Origin: Desulfotomaculum sp.
Lineage (GTDB): Bacteria; Bacillota; Desulfotomaculia; Desulfotomaculales; Desulfohalotomaculaceae
Direction: 5' to 3'
NCBI GenBank assembly: GCA_017656165.1
Contig: JACDOL010000016.1
Location: 1 to 35,882, forward strand
Length of the DNA stretch: 35,882 nt
Part shown: in pieces, positions 24,240-32,458 of the stretch
Layout: each line of letters opens with the position of its first letter
How positions within the stretch are numbered: position 1 is the first letter of the stretch
The notes under the pieces: generated by a model
Told to the model about the DNA's origin: nothing
Database searches by the model: none
What the model saw: the letters and a program-made list of their open reading frames with translations, nothing else
Made by a program: the position numbers and the translations under genes

Positions 24240-26954
24240 CTATAGACATGGCAGTTTTGTAAGAAATTTCAAATTTCCACTAACTATTATTGATACAAAC
24301 TGCAGGCCTTCCAGTGCTATGTTATTAGACCAGCGGAAGGTATCTGATATTTCTAAATCCAGTTTGTGACTGGGCCTGGGAAGCATTTTGACGTGATACC
24401 TGCCATTTTTGTAACCAAACTTTAAAAGTTCCAATTCTGCAAAAATTTTCAGGGCCAATGCCACTGTATAATCCTCAACCAAAGCCCCGCCATCTTCAGT
24501 TAAAGGGGCCATTAATTCATCTGCTGATAATGCAAGCACTTTATTCATTCCCACACGGCGGATTAAATACCTGTATAGGGCCACCAAACAGTCCCTTTCC
24601 GGTGCTAAGGTCGACAGCGCCTTAGTGGCAGCAGCAATATCCTCTGTTCCAAACATAAAATATAGATCACCGTTAACCCCGGTAACTTCAGCAGCAGTCT
24701 GCAGATCTTTAGCACTGAATGGAGGGTAATACAATATTACCTTACCCATATTTTTAAGCCCCAATTTTTTAACCAATCCCGGGGTTGTTACCAGCACAAC
24801 GCCGGATTCGGGTGTTGCCAGGTGCCTGATATATTCCATGGTTTCTCCAGGCATTCCCCGGCAGAAAAAACCAACCCGGTGCGCCAATTCCGGCTTCCTT
24901 AATACAATGGTATGGGCCAGTTCTACAACCTGGTAGCCGCTTGTTGCTAATATTACCACTGAACTATCATCTATAAAATTTACTAAAGTACTAAGGCGAT
25001 CGGGACAATCCCTGTAATCATGCAGGGTAACTTTATCCCAGAATTCAGTGGTTATCTCTTTAACAGGTTCATCCACCGGTCCAATTTTCTTGTAAGATTC
25101 CAACTTTTCCAGCAAATAATCCGGGCTGGATAAACGTAATTTCTTATTCTTCAGCAGCTTCTGGGAGAATCGAGTTATATCTTCTGAAAAATATTCACAG
25201 CTTATACCTTCATTTCGGATTACTGCATGGTGGGATATATCTTTAATTTTTAATTGTACTGAGCGGCGGCCGTTCCACTCATTTATTTCCGGAGCAAAAG
25301 CCACATCTACTTTTTTACCCGCCGCCAGCATTTCCCCATAGGCAGCAAGGTTAAAACCAATTCCATCAAGAACAGCCCTGTTCCCCCGAACCCTAACTTT
25401 TAAGTGGTTTTGATTGTCGCCCACAGCCCGCCAGTCAATCATTTGAACTCCCCGGCACCCCAGTATTGGGCCCGGGTTGCAGCAGCCAAAGGGTGACAGC
25501 TTGGCCATTTCTTCTACTACTTCGGTATTAAGTTCTTCAAGGGAAACCACCTTATCCACAGTTATACTTGGCACCAGTGCTTCCTCGTCCAGAACTTCAT
25601 CTGCATACTGGTTAATTTTTTCTCTTAAGCTGTCAACTTCTTTTGCCATAATTGAAAAACCTGCAGCTTTTTCATGGCCTCCATAATTAACCAGTAAGTC
25701 TTTGCAGTAATCCAGTGCATTGTATAAATGCAGGCCCTCTATGCTGCGGGCAGACCCTTTCCCTTCTTCTCCATCTAAGGAAATCAGCAGAACCGGCCGG
25801 TAAAAGCGTTCCAGCAGCCTGGAAGCCACAATACCTATAACACCGGGATGCCATCTATCAGATGCAAGCACCAGCACCTTTTTTTCCAGGTACTCCGGGT
25901 GCTCCTCCAGCATGGCCAGCGCTTCTTCCAGTACCTGCATTTCAATGTTTTGTCTTTCCCTGTTATTGGCATCCAGTTCACAGGCGATTTTCCTGGCTCT
26001 TTCCGGTTCCGGGCATAACAGCAGTTCTACTCCCAACCGCGGGTCAGCAATTCTTCCGGCAGCATTAAGGCGAGGTGCCAAGGCAAACCCAACATCCGAG
26101 GTATTAATTTGCCTATTAGCCACACCACTTACTTCTTTTAAAGCAGCCAACCCCAGGTTAGGGCTGATTCTTAACTGTTCTAAACCATGTTTAACAATGA
26201 TCCTGTTTTCACCCAGCAGAGGAACAACATCTGCCACTGTTCCCAAGCAGGCCACGTCCAACAAATCGTACCAGGCATCATTGGGCAGTTCCACTTCTCT
26301 ATAAACAGCCTGTACAAGTTTCACAGCTACCCCCACGCCTGCCAGTTCTTTAAAGGGGTAACGGCAGTCTGCTCTTTTGGGGTTAACTACCGCATCGGCA
26401 TCCGGGAGCTGTTCTCCCGGTTCATGGTGATCAGTAATTACTAGAATTAAGCCTAACTCTTTTGCCAGTTCGGCTTCCTCTAATGCTGTAATACCGCAGT
26501 CCACGGTGATTATCAGGCGATAACCTTCTTCTGCCGCCCAGCGCAGTGTGTCGCTATGCAAGCCATAACCCTGGTCACGGTGGGGAATATAGTAATCAAC
26601 CACTCCCCCGAGACGGTGCAGGGCATTTACTAATAACGCCGTGGCAGAAATACCATCAACATCATAATCCCCATGAACGAGAATAGGCCGGCCGCCTTTT
26701 AGACATTCCATTACCGCTGCCAGTGCCTTATCCATGTCTTTCATTAATAAAGGATCGTGCAGTCGATCCAGTTCACTGCCTAAAAACGCCCGGGCTTCTT
26801 CAACGGTATGAATACCCCTATTAATTAAAATTTGAGCCAGAAGTTCCGATATATTTAACTGGTTAGCCAGTATAATTCTAAGAGTTGAGTTGGAAGGTTT
26901 TACTTTCCATATTTTATGACCCTTATTTTTTTTCAGCTCAGGCAGATTAATCAT
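24240..26954 (-). CDS. recJ: Single-stranded-DNA-specific 5'-3' exonuclease RecJ with extra C-terminal domain
   Basis: The 904-residue protein keeps all DHH motifs: VHGDYDVDGISA, IITVDCGI, VITDHHEPGEQLPDADAVVNP, and in DHHA1 YGGHEKAAGFS. An OB-like domain follows (about residues 460-560). The last 330 residues form a large additional region, longer than in E. coli RecJ, with alternating strands and helices (VVILATSGYQVVELAHTI, GVVLVTTPGLV) that recall a degraded helicase fold without a Walker A lysine. Such C-terminal extensions are known in Firmicute RecJ, but this one is longer than usual. ATG 26954 follows AGGAG. It heads the recJ-apt-rel-dtd-MBL run. Confidence 0.93.
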   Translation of the reverse strand: MINLPELKKNKGHKIWKVKPSNSTLRIILANQLNISELLAQILINRGIHTVEEARAFLGSELDRLHDPLLMKDMDKALAAVMECLKGGRPILVHGDYDVDGISATALLVNALHRLGGVVDYYIPHRDQGYGLHSDTLRWAAEEGYRLIITVDCGITALEEAELAKELGLILVITDHHEPGEQLPDADAVVNPKRADCRYPFKELAGVGVAVKLVQAVYREVELPNDAWYDLLDVACLGTVADVVPLLGENRIIVKHGLEQLRISPNLGLAALKEVSGVANRQINTSDVGFALAPRLNAAGRIADPRLGVELLLCPEPERARKIACELDANNRERQNIEMQVLEEALAMLEEHPEYLEKKVLVLASDRWHPGVIGIVASRLLERFYRPVLLISLDGEEGKGSARSIEGLHLYNALDYCKDLLVNYGGHEKAAGFSIMAKEVDSLREKINQYADEVLDEEALVPSITVDKVVSLEELNTEVVEEMAKLSPFGCCNPGPILGCRGVQMIDWRAVGDNQNHLKVRVRGNRAVLDGIGFNLAAYGEMLAAGKKVDVAFAPEINEWNGRRSVQLKIKDISHHAVIRNEGISCEYFSEDITRFSQKLLKNKKLRLSSPDYLLEKLESYKKIGPVDEPVKEITTEFWDKVTLHDYRDCPDRLSTLVNFIDDSSVVILATSGYQVVELAHTIVLRKPELAHRVGFFCRGMPGETMEYIRHLATPESGVVLVTTPGLVKKLGLKNMGKVILYYPPFSAKDLQTAAEVTGVNGDLYFMFGTEDIAAATKALSTLAPERDCLVALYRYLIRRVGMNKVLALSADELMAPLTEDGGALVEDYTVALALKIFAELELLKFGYKNGRYHVKMLPRPSHKLDLEISDTFRWSNNIALEGLQFVSIIVSGNLKFLTKLPCL

Positions 26955-26985
26955 AGACAACTCCTACTTATTTTTTCTATACTTA

Positions 26986-27014
26986 ATTATAAACCAGCCT
27001 AATGGCATATTCAA
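26986..27014 (-). promoter_or_regulatory. Promoter of the recJ operon
   Basis: On the minus strand TTGAAT (27009-27014) and a perfect TATAAT (26986-26991) are separated by 17 bases, 31 bases before the recJ start codon. Confidence 0.62.
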
Positions 27015-27071
27015 TGAAAGCAGTTGATGATAAAATTTTCTTGTGAAACATTTTACTTGCCGGAGGTAAAA

Positions 27072-27458
27072 ATGAGTTACATATTTGTAGGACTAGGTGG
27101 ACTTATGGGAGCTTTGTGCCGGTATTTAACAAGCATAGTCATAAATGACAGCTATCTGCCTTTAAGTACTTTAGCAGTTAATCTTCTGGGGTGTTACTTA
27201 CTTGGTATATTAACTTTTTTACAGGTCCGTTCTCTAAATTCCAGGCTGCGGCTGGCACTTTCCACCGGTTTTTTAGGTTCATATACCACTTTTTCTACTT
27301 TTTCCATCGAAGTGCTTTATTTAATTAACCAGAGCCGGTATTTAGCTGCAGCCCTATACGTATTCATCAGCATCATAGGTGGTTTACTGCTGGCGCTGCT
27401 GGGCATGCTGACAGCTGATCGTATAAATATACTAAAAAGCCTGCCGGGGGATGAATAA
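27072..27458 (+). CDS. crcB: Fluoride efflux channel subunit Fluc/CrcB 1
   Basis: The 128-residue protein has four membrane helices with the family motifs GLGGLMGALCRY, NLLGCYLLGIL and TGFLGSYTTFSTFSIEV. The Phe and Thr of the TFSTFS stretch line the fluoride path. Many Firmicutes encode two adjacent Fluc genes whose products form a heterodimer of opposite topology, and the next gene is such a partner. ATG 27072 follows GGAGGTAAAA; an upstream extension to 27024 is not supported. No fluoride riboswitch is visible upstream. Confidence 0.92.
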   Translation: MSYIFVGLGGLMGALCRYLTSIVINDSYLPLSTLAVNLLGCYLLGILTFLQVRSLNSRLRLALSTGFLGSYTTFSTFSIEVLYLINQSRYLAAALYVFISIIGGLLLALLGMLTADRINILKSLPGDE

Positions 27459-27459
27459 T

Positions 27460-27846
27460 ATGGTCTCAATACTTTTTGTGGGAATAGGAGGTTTCCTGGG
27501 AGCTGCCAGCCGTTACGCTGTAAGCAGACTGTCATTTGTACACAAACATGATTTCCCTGTGGCCACCTTATTTGTCAATACGCTAGGGTCATTTGCTTTA
27601 GGTATCTTGTACAGCTGCAGCATATACCAGCTACCGCTGAATAAAAATATCATGTATTTCCTGGGCACAGGAATGCTGGGCTCCTTTACTACCTTTTCTA
27701 CTTTTTCAGTGGAATCTTTACAGCTGATTAAATCTGGTAAAAGATTTATATTTATTCTTTATATCAGCCTTTCTATACTTTTAAGCTTACTTGGAGCAGC
27801 AGCAGGCTTTTTAGCGGTAAGAATGATTTCTTCAGCTGGTAACTAA
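27460..27846 (+). CDS. crcB: Fluoride efflux channel subunit Fluc/CrcB 2
   Basis: The 128-residue partner of the preceding gene has GIGGFLGAASRY, NTLGSFALGIL and GMLGSFTTFSTFSVES. It is clearly homologous to the first copy and similar in length, consistent with a dual-topology heterodimer. ATG 27460 has GGGGG nine bases upstream; an ATG at 27451 would overlap that ribosome site. The start is one base after the first gene's stop, so translation is probably coupled. No terminator is seen right after it. Confidence 0.92.
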   Translation: MVSILFVGIGGFLGAASRYAVSRLSFVHKHDFPVATLFVNTLGSFALGILYSCSIYQLPLNKNIMYFLGTGMLGSFTTFSTFSVESLQLIKSGKRFIFILYISLSILLSLLGAAAGFLAVRMISSAGN

Positions 27847-27865
27847 CGAATAATATCTGTCTAGT

Positions 27866-27920
27866 GGGGAAATAATATGGCTAGCAAAATAACTAATATC
27901 CAAAGGAGTGATATTTCCCC
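27866..27920 (+). promoter_or_regulatory. Stem flanking the ribosome site of the winged-helix gene
   Basis: GGGGAAATA (27866-27874) can pair perfectly with TATTTCCCC (27912-27920). The second arm lies between AAAGGAGTGA and the ATG at 27921, so the stem would block initiation. This is a predicted structure with no evidence for use. Confidence 0.4.
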
Positions 27921-28196
27921 ATGACAGAGATAACTATGACTGAATATTTCAAAAGCGTCAAGAACAGGTTACCTGATGAAGCTTATAACGTTTTAAAAGC
28001 ATTATTTGACGATGGAAAGATGAACAAAGAAGAACTGTCACTGACTGCTAAGGTTAAGAGAGCAGTACTTGATCATATAATTATGCAGTTATATGCTTTG
28101 GGATTGGTTGACGTGACCTCAGAGGGTAAAAGCAGGATCTGTTCTTTAACCAAACTTGGTGAGGAATATTTGGACCTTTTAAAGTCCGCGAGCTAG
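27921..28196 (+). CDS. Small winged-helix DNA-binding-like protein
   Basis: The 91-residue protein fits a short winged helix. Helices around MTEYFKSVKNRLPDEAYNVLKALF and MNKEELSLTAKVKRAVLDHIIMQLYALG are followed by a wing-like strand pair (LVDVTSEGKSRICSLT) and a last helix. There are no recognition features pointing to a known family, so it is left as a putative regulator. ATG 27921 lies about ten bases after AAAGGAGTGA, a wide but usable gap. It may be read from the fluoride channel transcript, since 74 bases separate it from crcB and no terminator intervenes. Confidence 0.7.
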   Translation: MTEITMTEYFKSVKNRLPDEAYNVLKALFDDGKMNKEELSLTAKVKRAVLDHIIMQLYALGLVDVTSEGKSRICSLTKLGEEYLDLLKSAS

Positions 28197-28227
28197 GTAA
28201 AAAATGACAAAAAAATAAGTTATTAAT

Positions 28228-28264
28228 AAAGCGCGTGTTACCATGGTGCTTTTACACGCGCTTT
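28228..28264. terminator. Bidirectional terminator
   Basis: AAAGCGCGTGT at 28228-28238 and ACACGCGCTTT at 28254-28264 pair perfectly over 11 bp with a 15-base loop, with T and A tracts outside. It closes both the winged-helix gene and the convergent ABC transporter operon. Confidence 0.85.
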
Positions 28265-28268
28265 AAAA

Positions 28269-28994
28269 TTATAAAATTTTGCTGAGGAAAGATTGTGTCC
28301 TGGGATTTTGCGCGTTGCTGAATATTTCTTTTGGTGTTCCTTCTTCAACTATCTGGCCATTGTCCATAAAAATTACCCTGTCGCCCACTTCACGGGCAAA
28401 ACCCATTTCATGAGTTACTACTACCATTGTCATGCCTTCACGGGCCAGCTGCTTCATAACTGCCAGTACTTCACCAACCATTTCTGGATCTAAGGCACTG
28501 GTGGGTTCATCAAAGAGCATTATCTTAGGCCGCATAGCCAGTGCTCTAGCTATGGCCACCCTCTGCTGCTGTCCACCGGAAAGCTGACTTGGGTACGCGT
28601 TTGCTTTATCCTCAAGGCCTACTTTTTTCAGCAGCTCAATGGCCTTTTTTTCAGCCTCATCCTTCTGCATATTGCGTACTTTAATTGGGGCCAGGGTAAC
28701 GTTTTCCAGTACAGTTTTGTGCGGAAAAAGGTTAAACCGCTGGAATACCATTCCAACTTCCTGGCGAACATAATTAATATCGGTATTGGGATCTGTTATG
28801 TCATAGCCGTCAATAATGACTGTCCCGGAAGTGGGTTCTTCCAGCTTATTTAAACACCGCAAAAAGGTACTTTTACCTGAGCCGGAAGGCCCGATAACCA
28901 CAACCACTTCCTGTTCTTTAATGGAACAATTTATTCCTTTTAATACTTCCAGGCTTCCAAAGTTTTTATATAAATCTTGAACTTTAATGATCAC
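28269..28994 (-). CDS. Polar amino acid ABC transporter, ATP-binding protein (GlnQ-like)
   Basis: The 241-residue ATPase contains Walker [10 protein letters not shown] (residues 35-43), the Q-loop VFQRFNLF, the signature LSGGQQQR, Walker [13 protein letters not shown], and the switch His in VVTHEM. The pattern is that of GlnQ/HisP-type subunits of the PAAT family, which import polar amino acids. GTG 28994 overlaps the preceding permease stop by 11 bases, indicating translational coupling. It is the only ATPase for two binding-protein/permease pairs in this cluster. The substrate (glutamine, arginine, cystine or similar) cannot be fixed. Confidence 0.93.
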   Translation of the reverse strand: MIIKVQDLYKNFGSLEVLKGINCSIKEQEVVVVIGPSGSGKSTFLRCLNKLEEPTSGTVIIDGYDITDPNTDINYVRQEVGMVFQRFNLFPHKTVLENVTLAPIKVRNMQKDEAEKKAIELLKKVGLEDKANAYPSQLSGGQQQRVAIARALAMRPKIMLFDEPTSALDPEMVGEVLAVMKQLAREGMTMVVVTHEMGFAREVGDRVIFMDNGQIVEEGTPKEIFSNAQNPRTQSFLSKIL

Positions 28995-29643
28995 CGGCTT
29001 TCAACCTCTCTTCTGTCCAATTTACCCACTGGGAAATAACCAGCACCATAATCCAGTACATTATACCTACTAAAGCCCATATCTCAAATGCAGCAAAGGT
29101 GGTGGAGATTTTAATTTGTCCTTTCCTCACCAGCTCTTCCACTGTAATAACTGACAGCAGTGAAGAATCCTTTAAAGTAATAATAAACTGGTTGCCCAGT
29201 GGTGGTACTATCCTTTTAAAAGCCTGGGGCCAGATTACATAGCGCATAGCCTGGAAATGGGTCATACCCAGCGACCTTGCCGCTTCCATTTGCCCCTTTT
29301 CTATGGATTGAATCCCAGCCCTAACTATCTCAGCGATATAGGCACCAGCATTAACCCCCAGTGTGCTGGTTGCAGCCACAAAGGCATCAATGTTTAGGCC
29401 TGTGGCCTTGGGAAGGCCAAAATAAACAAAAAATATCTGCACCAACAGCGGTGTACCCCGGATTAAAGATATATAAAGCCTGGCTATGGAACTTAACAAT
29501 TTATTCCTTGATAGGCGCATCAAGCCAAAAAATAAACCAATGACAAAACCCAACAGCACAGCCAGGATGGTAATTTTCACTGTTGCAACGGCACCAACTG
29601 CCAGGAATGGTAGTATATCTGTCATCAATGTTTTTATATCCAC
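28984..29643 (-). CDS. Polar amino acid ABC transporter permease 1 (HisM/GlnP family)
   Basis: The 219-residue permease has about five membrane spans and the family signature [23 protein letters not shown] (the EAA loop that docks the ATPase), followed by [15 protein letters not shown]. Its partner is the binding protein just upstream. GTG 29643 follows GGGAA. It shares long stretches with the second permease ([21 protein letters not shown]), so the two are paralogous. The end overlaps the ATPase start. Confidence 0.93.
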   Translation of the reverse strand: MDIKTLMTDILPFLAVGAVATVKITILAVLLGFVIGLFFGLMRLSRNKLLSSIARLYISLIRGTPLLVQIFFVYFGLPKATGLNIDAFVAATSTLGVNAGAYIAEIVRAGIQSIEKGQMEAARSLGMTHFQAMRYVIWPQAFKRIVPPLGNQFIITLKDSSLLSVITVEELVRKGQIKISTTFAAFEIWALVGIMYWIMVLVISQWVNWTEERLKAGDH

Positions 29644-29671
29644 ACCATCATTCCCTTCTTATTACCAGTTA

Positions 29672-29700
29672 AAGAGCGTAACACACAGTGTTACGCTCTT
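29672..29700 (-). repeat. Hairpin between binding protein 1 and permease 1
   Basis: AAGAGCGTAACAC (29672-29684) and GTGTTACGCTCTT (29688-29700) form a perfect 13-bp stem with a 3-base loop. The minus-strand tail is only weakly T-rich, so partial termination or mRNA end protection is likelier than full termination. The core GCGTAACAC recurs in the hairpin at 31386-31426. Confidence 0.8.
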
Positions 29701-29736
29701 ATAATGTTGCTTTTTCAACTATCTCTCGTAAAACAA

Positions 29737-30531
29737 TTACTCTCCAGTGCCAAACCACTTATTATAAATGTTATCGTAAGTGCCGTTTTCTTTCAGGGTC
29801 TGCAGTGCTTCGTTGATCTGCTGAAGAAGTTCTTCCTTACCTTGAGGTACAGCAATACCAAACTTTTCACCGGTTAACACGTCGCCAACAGTCTTAATTT
29901 TGCCTTTGCCTTCGGTGGCAATGTATCTTTCAACCACCGGCTTATCAACAATTACTGCATCAACGTTTCCGTTTTCCAGGTCAATATAAGATTCAGGGTT
30001 ATTGTCGTAAAGCATTACTTCTTTTACTTTCCCACTCTGCTTCAGTTCTTCAGCCTTTTTAGCTCCAGTGGTACCTATCTTAGCACCCAGCACTTTTCCT
30101 TCCAGATCATCTACACTCTTAATTTCTGTTTCATCGGCACGAACAGCAATAATCTGACCAGCATCTATGTAGGGATCACTAAAGAGCACCTGCTTTTTCC
30201 GCTCTTCGGTAATTGTAATACCTGCAATACCAACATCAACGTTGTTAGCCTGAAGGGCAGGAATTAAACCCTGGAACTGCATGGGTTCAAGATCTACTTC
30301 GTACCCAATTTCTTCTGCAATGGCATTAATTAAATCAATATCAAAACCAACATACTTTCCATCTTCTTCAAACTCAAAGGGCGGAAACGCAACGTCAGTA
30401 CCTACTTTTAATACTTTTTTATCCTGAGCATTATCACTGTTTGCTTCTTCGGTTCCGCCACCACAGCCTGCCAGTGCAATTAAAGCCAGCACAAGCAGTG
30501 AGACTATACCAACCCGTAAAAACTTTTTCAT
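29737..30531 (-). CDS. Amino acid ABC transporter substrate-binding lipoprotein 1
   Basis: The 264-residue binding protein has a lipoprotein signal: KKFLRVGIVSLLVLALIALAGC, cleaved before the Cys that anchors it to the membrane. The mature domain has the SBP_bac_3 features KVGTDVAFPPFEFEEDGKYVGFDIDLI and VGIAGITITEERKKQVLFSDPY, and it ends YNKWFGTGE. It captures a polar amino acid for permease 1 and the ATPase. ATG 30531 is preceded by GGAGG about 11 bases away. A separate promoter just upstream can drive it independently of pair 2. Confidence 0.93.
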   Translation of the reverse strand: MKKFLRVGIVSLLVLALIALAGCGGGTEEANSDNAQDKKVLKVGTDVAFPPFEFEEDGKYVGFDIDLINAIAEEIGYEVDLEPMQFQGLIPALQANNVDVGIAGITITEERKKQVLFSDPYIDAGQIIAVRADETEIKSVDDLEGKVLGAKIGTTGAKKAEELKQSGKVKEVMLYDNNPESYIDLENGNVDAVIVDKPVVERYIATEGKGKIKTVGDVLTGEKFGIAVPQGKEELLQQINEALQTLKENGTYDNIYNKWFGTGE

Positions 30532-30579
30532 TGTTTCCTTTTCCTCCTTTTTAACCTTTTTTAACACTAAGTCAACAAG

Positions 30580-30609
30580 ATTATATTATAAAAGCAGTAT
30601 TGTCGTCAA
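30580..30609 (-). promoter_or_regulatory. Promoter of binding protein 1 gene
   Basis: On the minus strand TTGACG (30604-30609) and TATAAT (30580-30585) are separated by 18 bases, about 50 bases before the start codon. It lies in the gap between the two transporter pairs. Confidence 0.6.
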
Positions 30610-30663
30610 TAAATTGAACAATTAGTTTGTCAATTTTGTTTATAAATTTAACATTATTTATAA

Positions 30664-31359
30664 TTATTCCGTTTCTAACTTTTTCTCCAGCCTATCTACC
30701 AGCCGTGAGAATGTAAAAGTCATAACCAAATAAACAAAAGCACAAGTGAGCCATAATTCAAAGGATGCGTAAGTACGGGCTACTTCCAGCTGGGTTTTCC
30801 TGGCCAGCTCCTCAAAGCCAATTACTGAAAGGAGTGATGTTTCTTTTAACAGCATAATAAACTCATTACCCATGGGAGGGATTACTCTTTTAAATGCTTG
30901 GGGTAGAATAACATAACGCATGGCCTGGACATGAGTCATTCCCAGTGAGCGGGCAGCTTCCATCTGTCCCTTCTCAATGGATTGGATACCACCCCTAAAA
31001 ATTTCTGCAATATAGGCACCACTATTTAAACTTATAGATAAAATTGCGGCTACCCAAATATTCATTGAAGTATTTGACAGCAGGGGATTCCCATTGACAG
31101 AAATCCAGTACTCATTTAATGAGTTTAAAAGGCCGGGAATGCCAAAATAAATCAGCATAATCTGCACAAACAGCGGCGTGCCGCGGAAGAAATCCACATA
31201 TGCTGTCCCCAAAATTTTACTCAATTTAACCTTAGACAGCCTGGCTAACCCGGCAATAAGTCCGATAATGCTGCCCAAAACTATGCCTATAACTGTAATT
31301 AACAGTGATATTACTGCTCCTTCTATCATCAATGGTAGTGCATGCAATATTACGTCCAT
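30664..31359 (-). CDS. Polar amino acid ABC transporter permease 2 (HisM/GlnP family)
   Basis: The 231-residue permease has about five membrane spans and the EAA loop [23 protein letters not shown], closely similar to permease 1. A 12-residue insertion around NSLNEYWISVNGNPLLSNT is specific to this copy. It lies upstream of binding protein 1 on the same strand and presumably shares the ATPase at 28269-28994, as no second ATPase gene is nearby. ATG 31359 follows AGGGTGG. It most likely works with binding protein 2 just upstream. Confidence 0.93.
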   Translation of the reverse strand: MDVILHALPLMIEGAVISLLITVIGIVLGSIIGLIAGLARLSKVKLSKILGTAYVDFFRGTPLFVQIMLIYFGIPGLLNSLNEYWISVNGNPLLSNTSMNIWVAAILSISLNSGAYIAEIFRGGIQSIEKGQMEAARSLGMTHVQAMRYVILPQAFKRVIPPMGNEFIMLLKETSLLSVIGFEELARKTQLEVARTYASFELWLTCAFVYLVMTFTFSRLVDRLEKKLETE

Positions 31360-31385
31360 AATTCCACCCTCTTCTGCTTAACTAC

Positions 31386-31426
31386 ATGAAATATGCGTAA
31401 CACCCCTGGTGTTACGCATATTTCAT
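31386..31426 (-). repeat. Hairpin between binding protein 2 and permease 2
   Basis: Two 19-base arms (31386-31404 and 31408-31426) are perfectly complementary with a CCT loop. The core GCGTAACACC matches the hairpin at 29672-29700, which has the same position in pair 1. No T tract follows on the minus strand, so it is more likely an mRNA stability or partial read-through element. Confidence 0.85.
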
Positions 31427-31456
31427 TGGTATAGCTAAAATTTTGGTAAAAACCAG

Positions 31457-32290
31457 TTATGAAGGACTGCCCGGCAGATACTCCGGTGGTTCATAACCAA
31501 ACCATTTCTTGTACAGTTCAGCAAACTTACCATTTTCCTTTAACTTTAACAGGCCGTCATTAATGGTTTCCAGCAGTTCTGTGTTGTTTTTAGCCACTGC
31601 AATGCCGTAGTACTCACCCTGCAGCAGGTCACCAACCAGTTTAACCTTATCTTTGCCTTTTTCTGCAATATAATGCTTGGTAACTGGAATGTCGTTAATT
31701 ACTGCATCTGCACCGCCATTAATAAGTTCCATAAATACCAGGTCAGTGGTGTTATATGTTTTTACCTTTGCGCCATATTTTTCTTTAAATTCATTAGCTT
31801 TATCTGCACCGGTAGTTCCGATTTGTACAGCTATTGTCTTCCCAGCCAAATCTTCCGGCTTGGTAATTTCATTGTTGTCTGAACGAACTGCCATAATTAA
31901 CCCAGCTTCATAATATGGAAGGGAAAAACTCACTTTCTCCTCACGTTCCGGTTTAATGGTCATCCCGGAAATTGCAATATCAATCTGACCAGTTTGGAGA
32001 GCCGGAATTAGACCGTCAAAGCCAAGGCTCTTTAATTCAATTTCTATTCCCTGTTCTTCAGCAATGGCTTTAATTAGATCAATATCAAAGCCCACAAACT
32101 CACCGTTTTCATCGGTGGATTCAAACGGGGCAAAGGTTGGTTCAAAAGCAACAATTAATTTTTCTTTAACTTCATTTTGCCCCTGTTCACTGTCTGTGGC
32201 AGCTGTTTTTTCACCACCACAGCCTACAACCGCAATCATTAGGGCCAGCACAGTTAAGGCAGCCAGGCTCAATTTTAATAGTTTCTTCAA
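31457..32290 (-). CDS. Amino acid ABC transporter substrate-binding lipoprotein 2
   Basis: The 277-residue lipoprotein has a signal segment from KKLLKLSL to ALMIAVVGC, with the Cys lipid anchor at about residue 24. The SBP_bac_3 domain has EPTFAPFESTDENGEFVGFDIDLI and IDIAISGMTIKPEREEKVSFSLPYY. It is paralogous to binding protein 1, but the sequences differ enough that ligand range may differ. TTG 32290 follows GGGGAG with a 6-base gap. It is first in this transporter cluster and diverges from the EamA gene. Confidence 0.92.
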   Translation of the reverse strand: MKKLLKLSLAALTVLALMIAVVGCGGEKTAATDSEQGQNEVKEKLIVAFEPTFAPFESTDENGEFVGFDIDLIKAIAEEQGIEIELKSLGFDGLIPALQTGQIDIAISGMTIKPEREEKVSFSLPYYEAGLIMAVRSDNNEITKPEDLAGKTIAVQIGTTGADKANEFKEKYGAKVKTYNTTDLVFMELINGGADAVINDIPVTKHYIAEKGKDKVKLVGDLLQGEYYGIAVAKNNTELLETINDGLLKLKENGKFAELYKKWFGYEPPEYLPGSPS

Positions 32291-32353
32291 TCAAAACTCC
32301 CCCTCTGAATACTAATTTCTTTTTATTAATAAATATACAGGAATAATTATTCG

Positions 32354-32382
32354 ATTTTATTTTTAAAAATCCTGCTGGTAAA
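32354..32382 (-). promoter_or_regulatory. Candidate promoter of the binding protein 2 gene
   Basis: On the minus strand TTTACC (32377-32382) and TAAAAT (32354-32359) are separated by 17 bases. The match is moderate. The octamer GCTGGTAA overlaps the -35 and recurs 41 bases away at 32415-32422. Confidence 0.35.
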
Positions 32383-32458
32383 TAAAATTGTTTTTTGTTA
32401 TTCTAGTTTTATCAGCTGGTAATTGCTGCTATTTAATTAAGGAGGGTTACAAAATTCA

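Noticed and set aside
26960-27071. Fluoride riboswitch before the crcB pair
   Set aside because: The 110-base gap does not show the conserved crcB-motif segments, and it is mostly taken up by the recJ promoter region.
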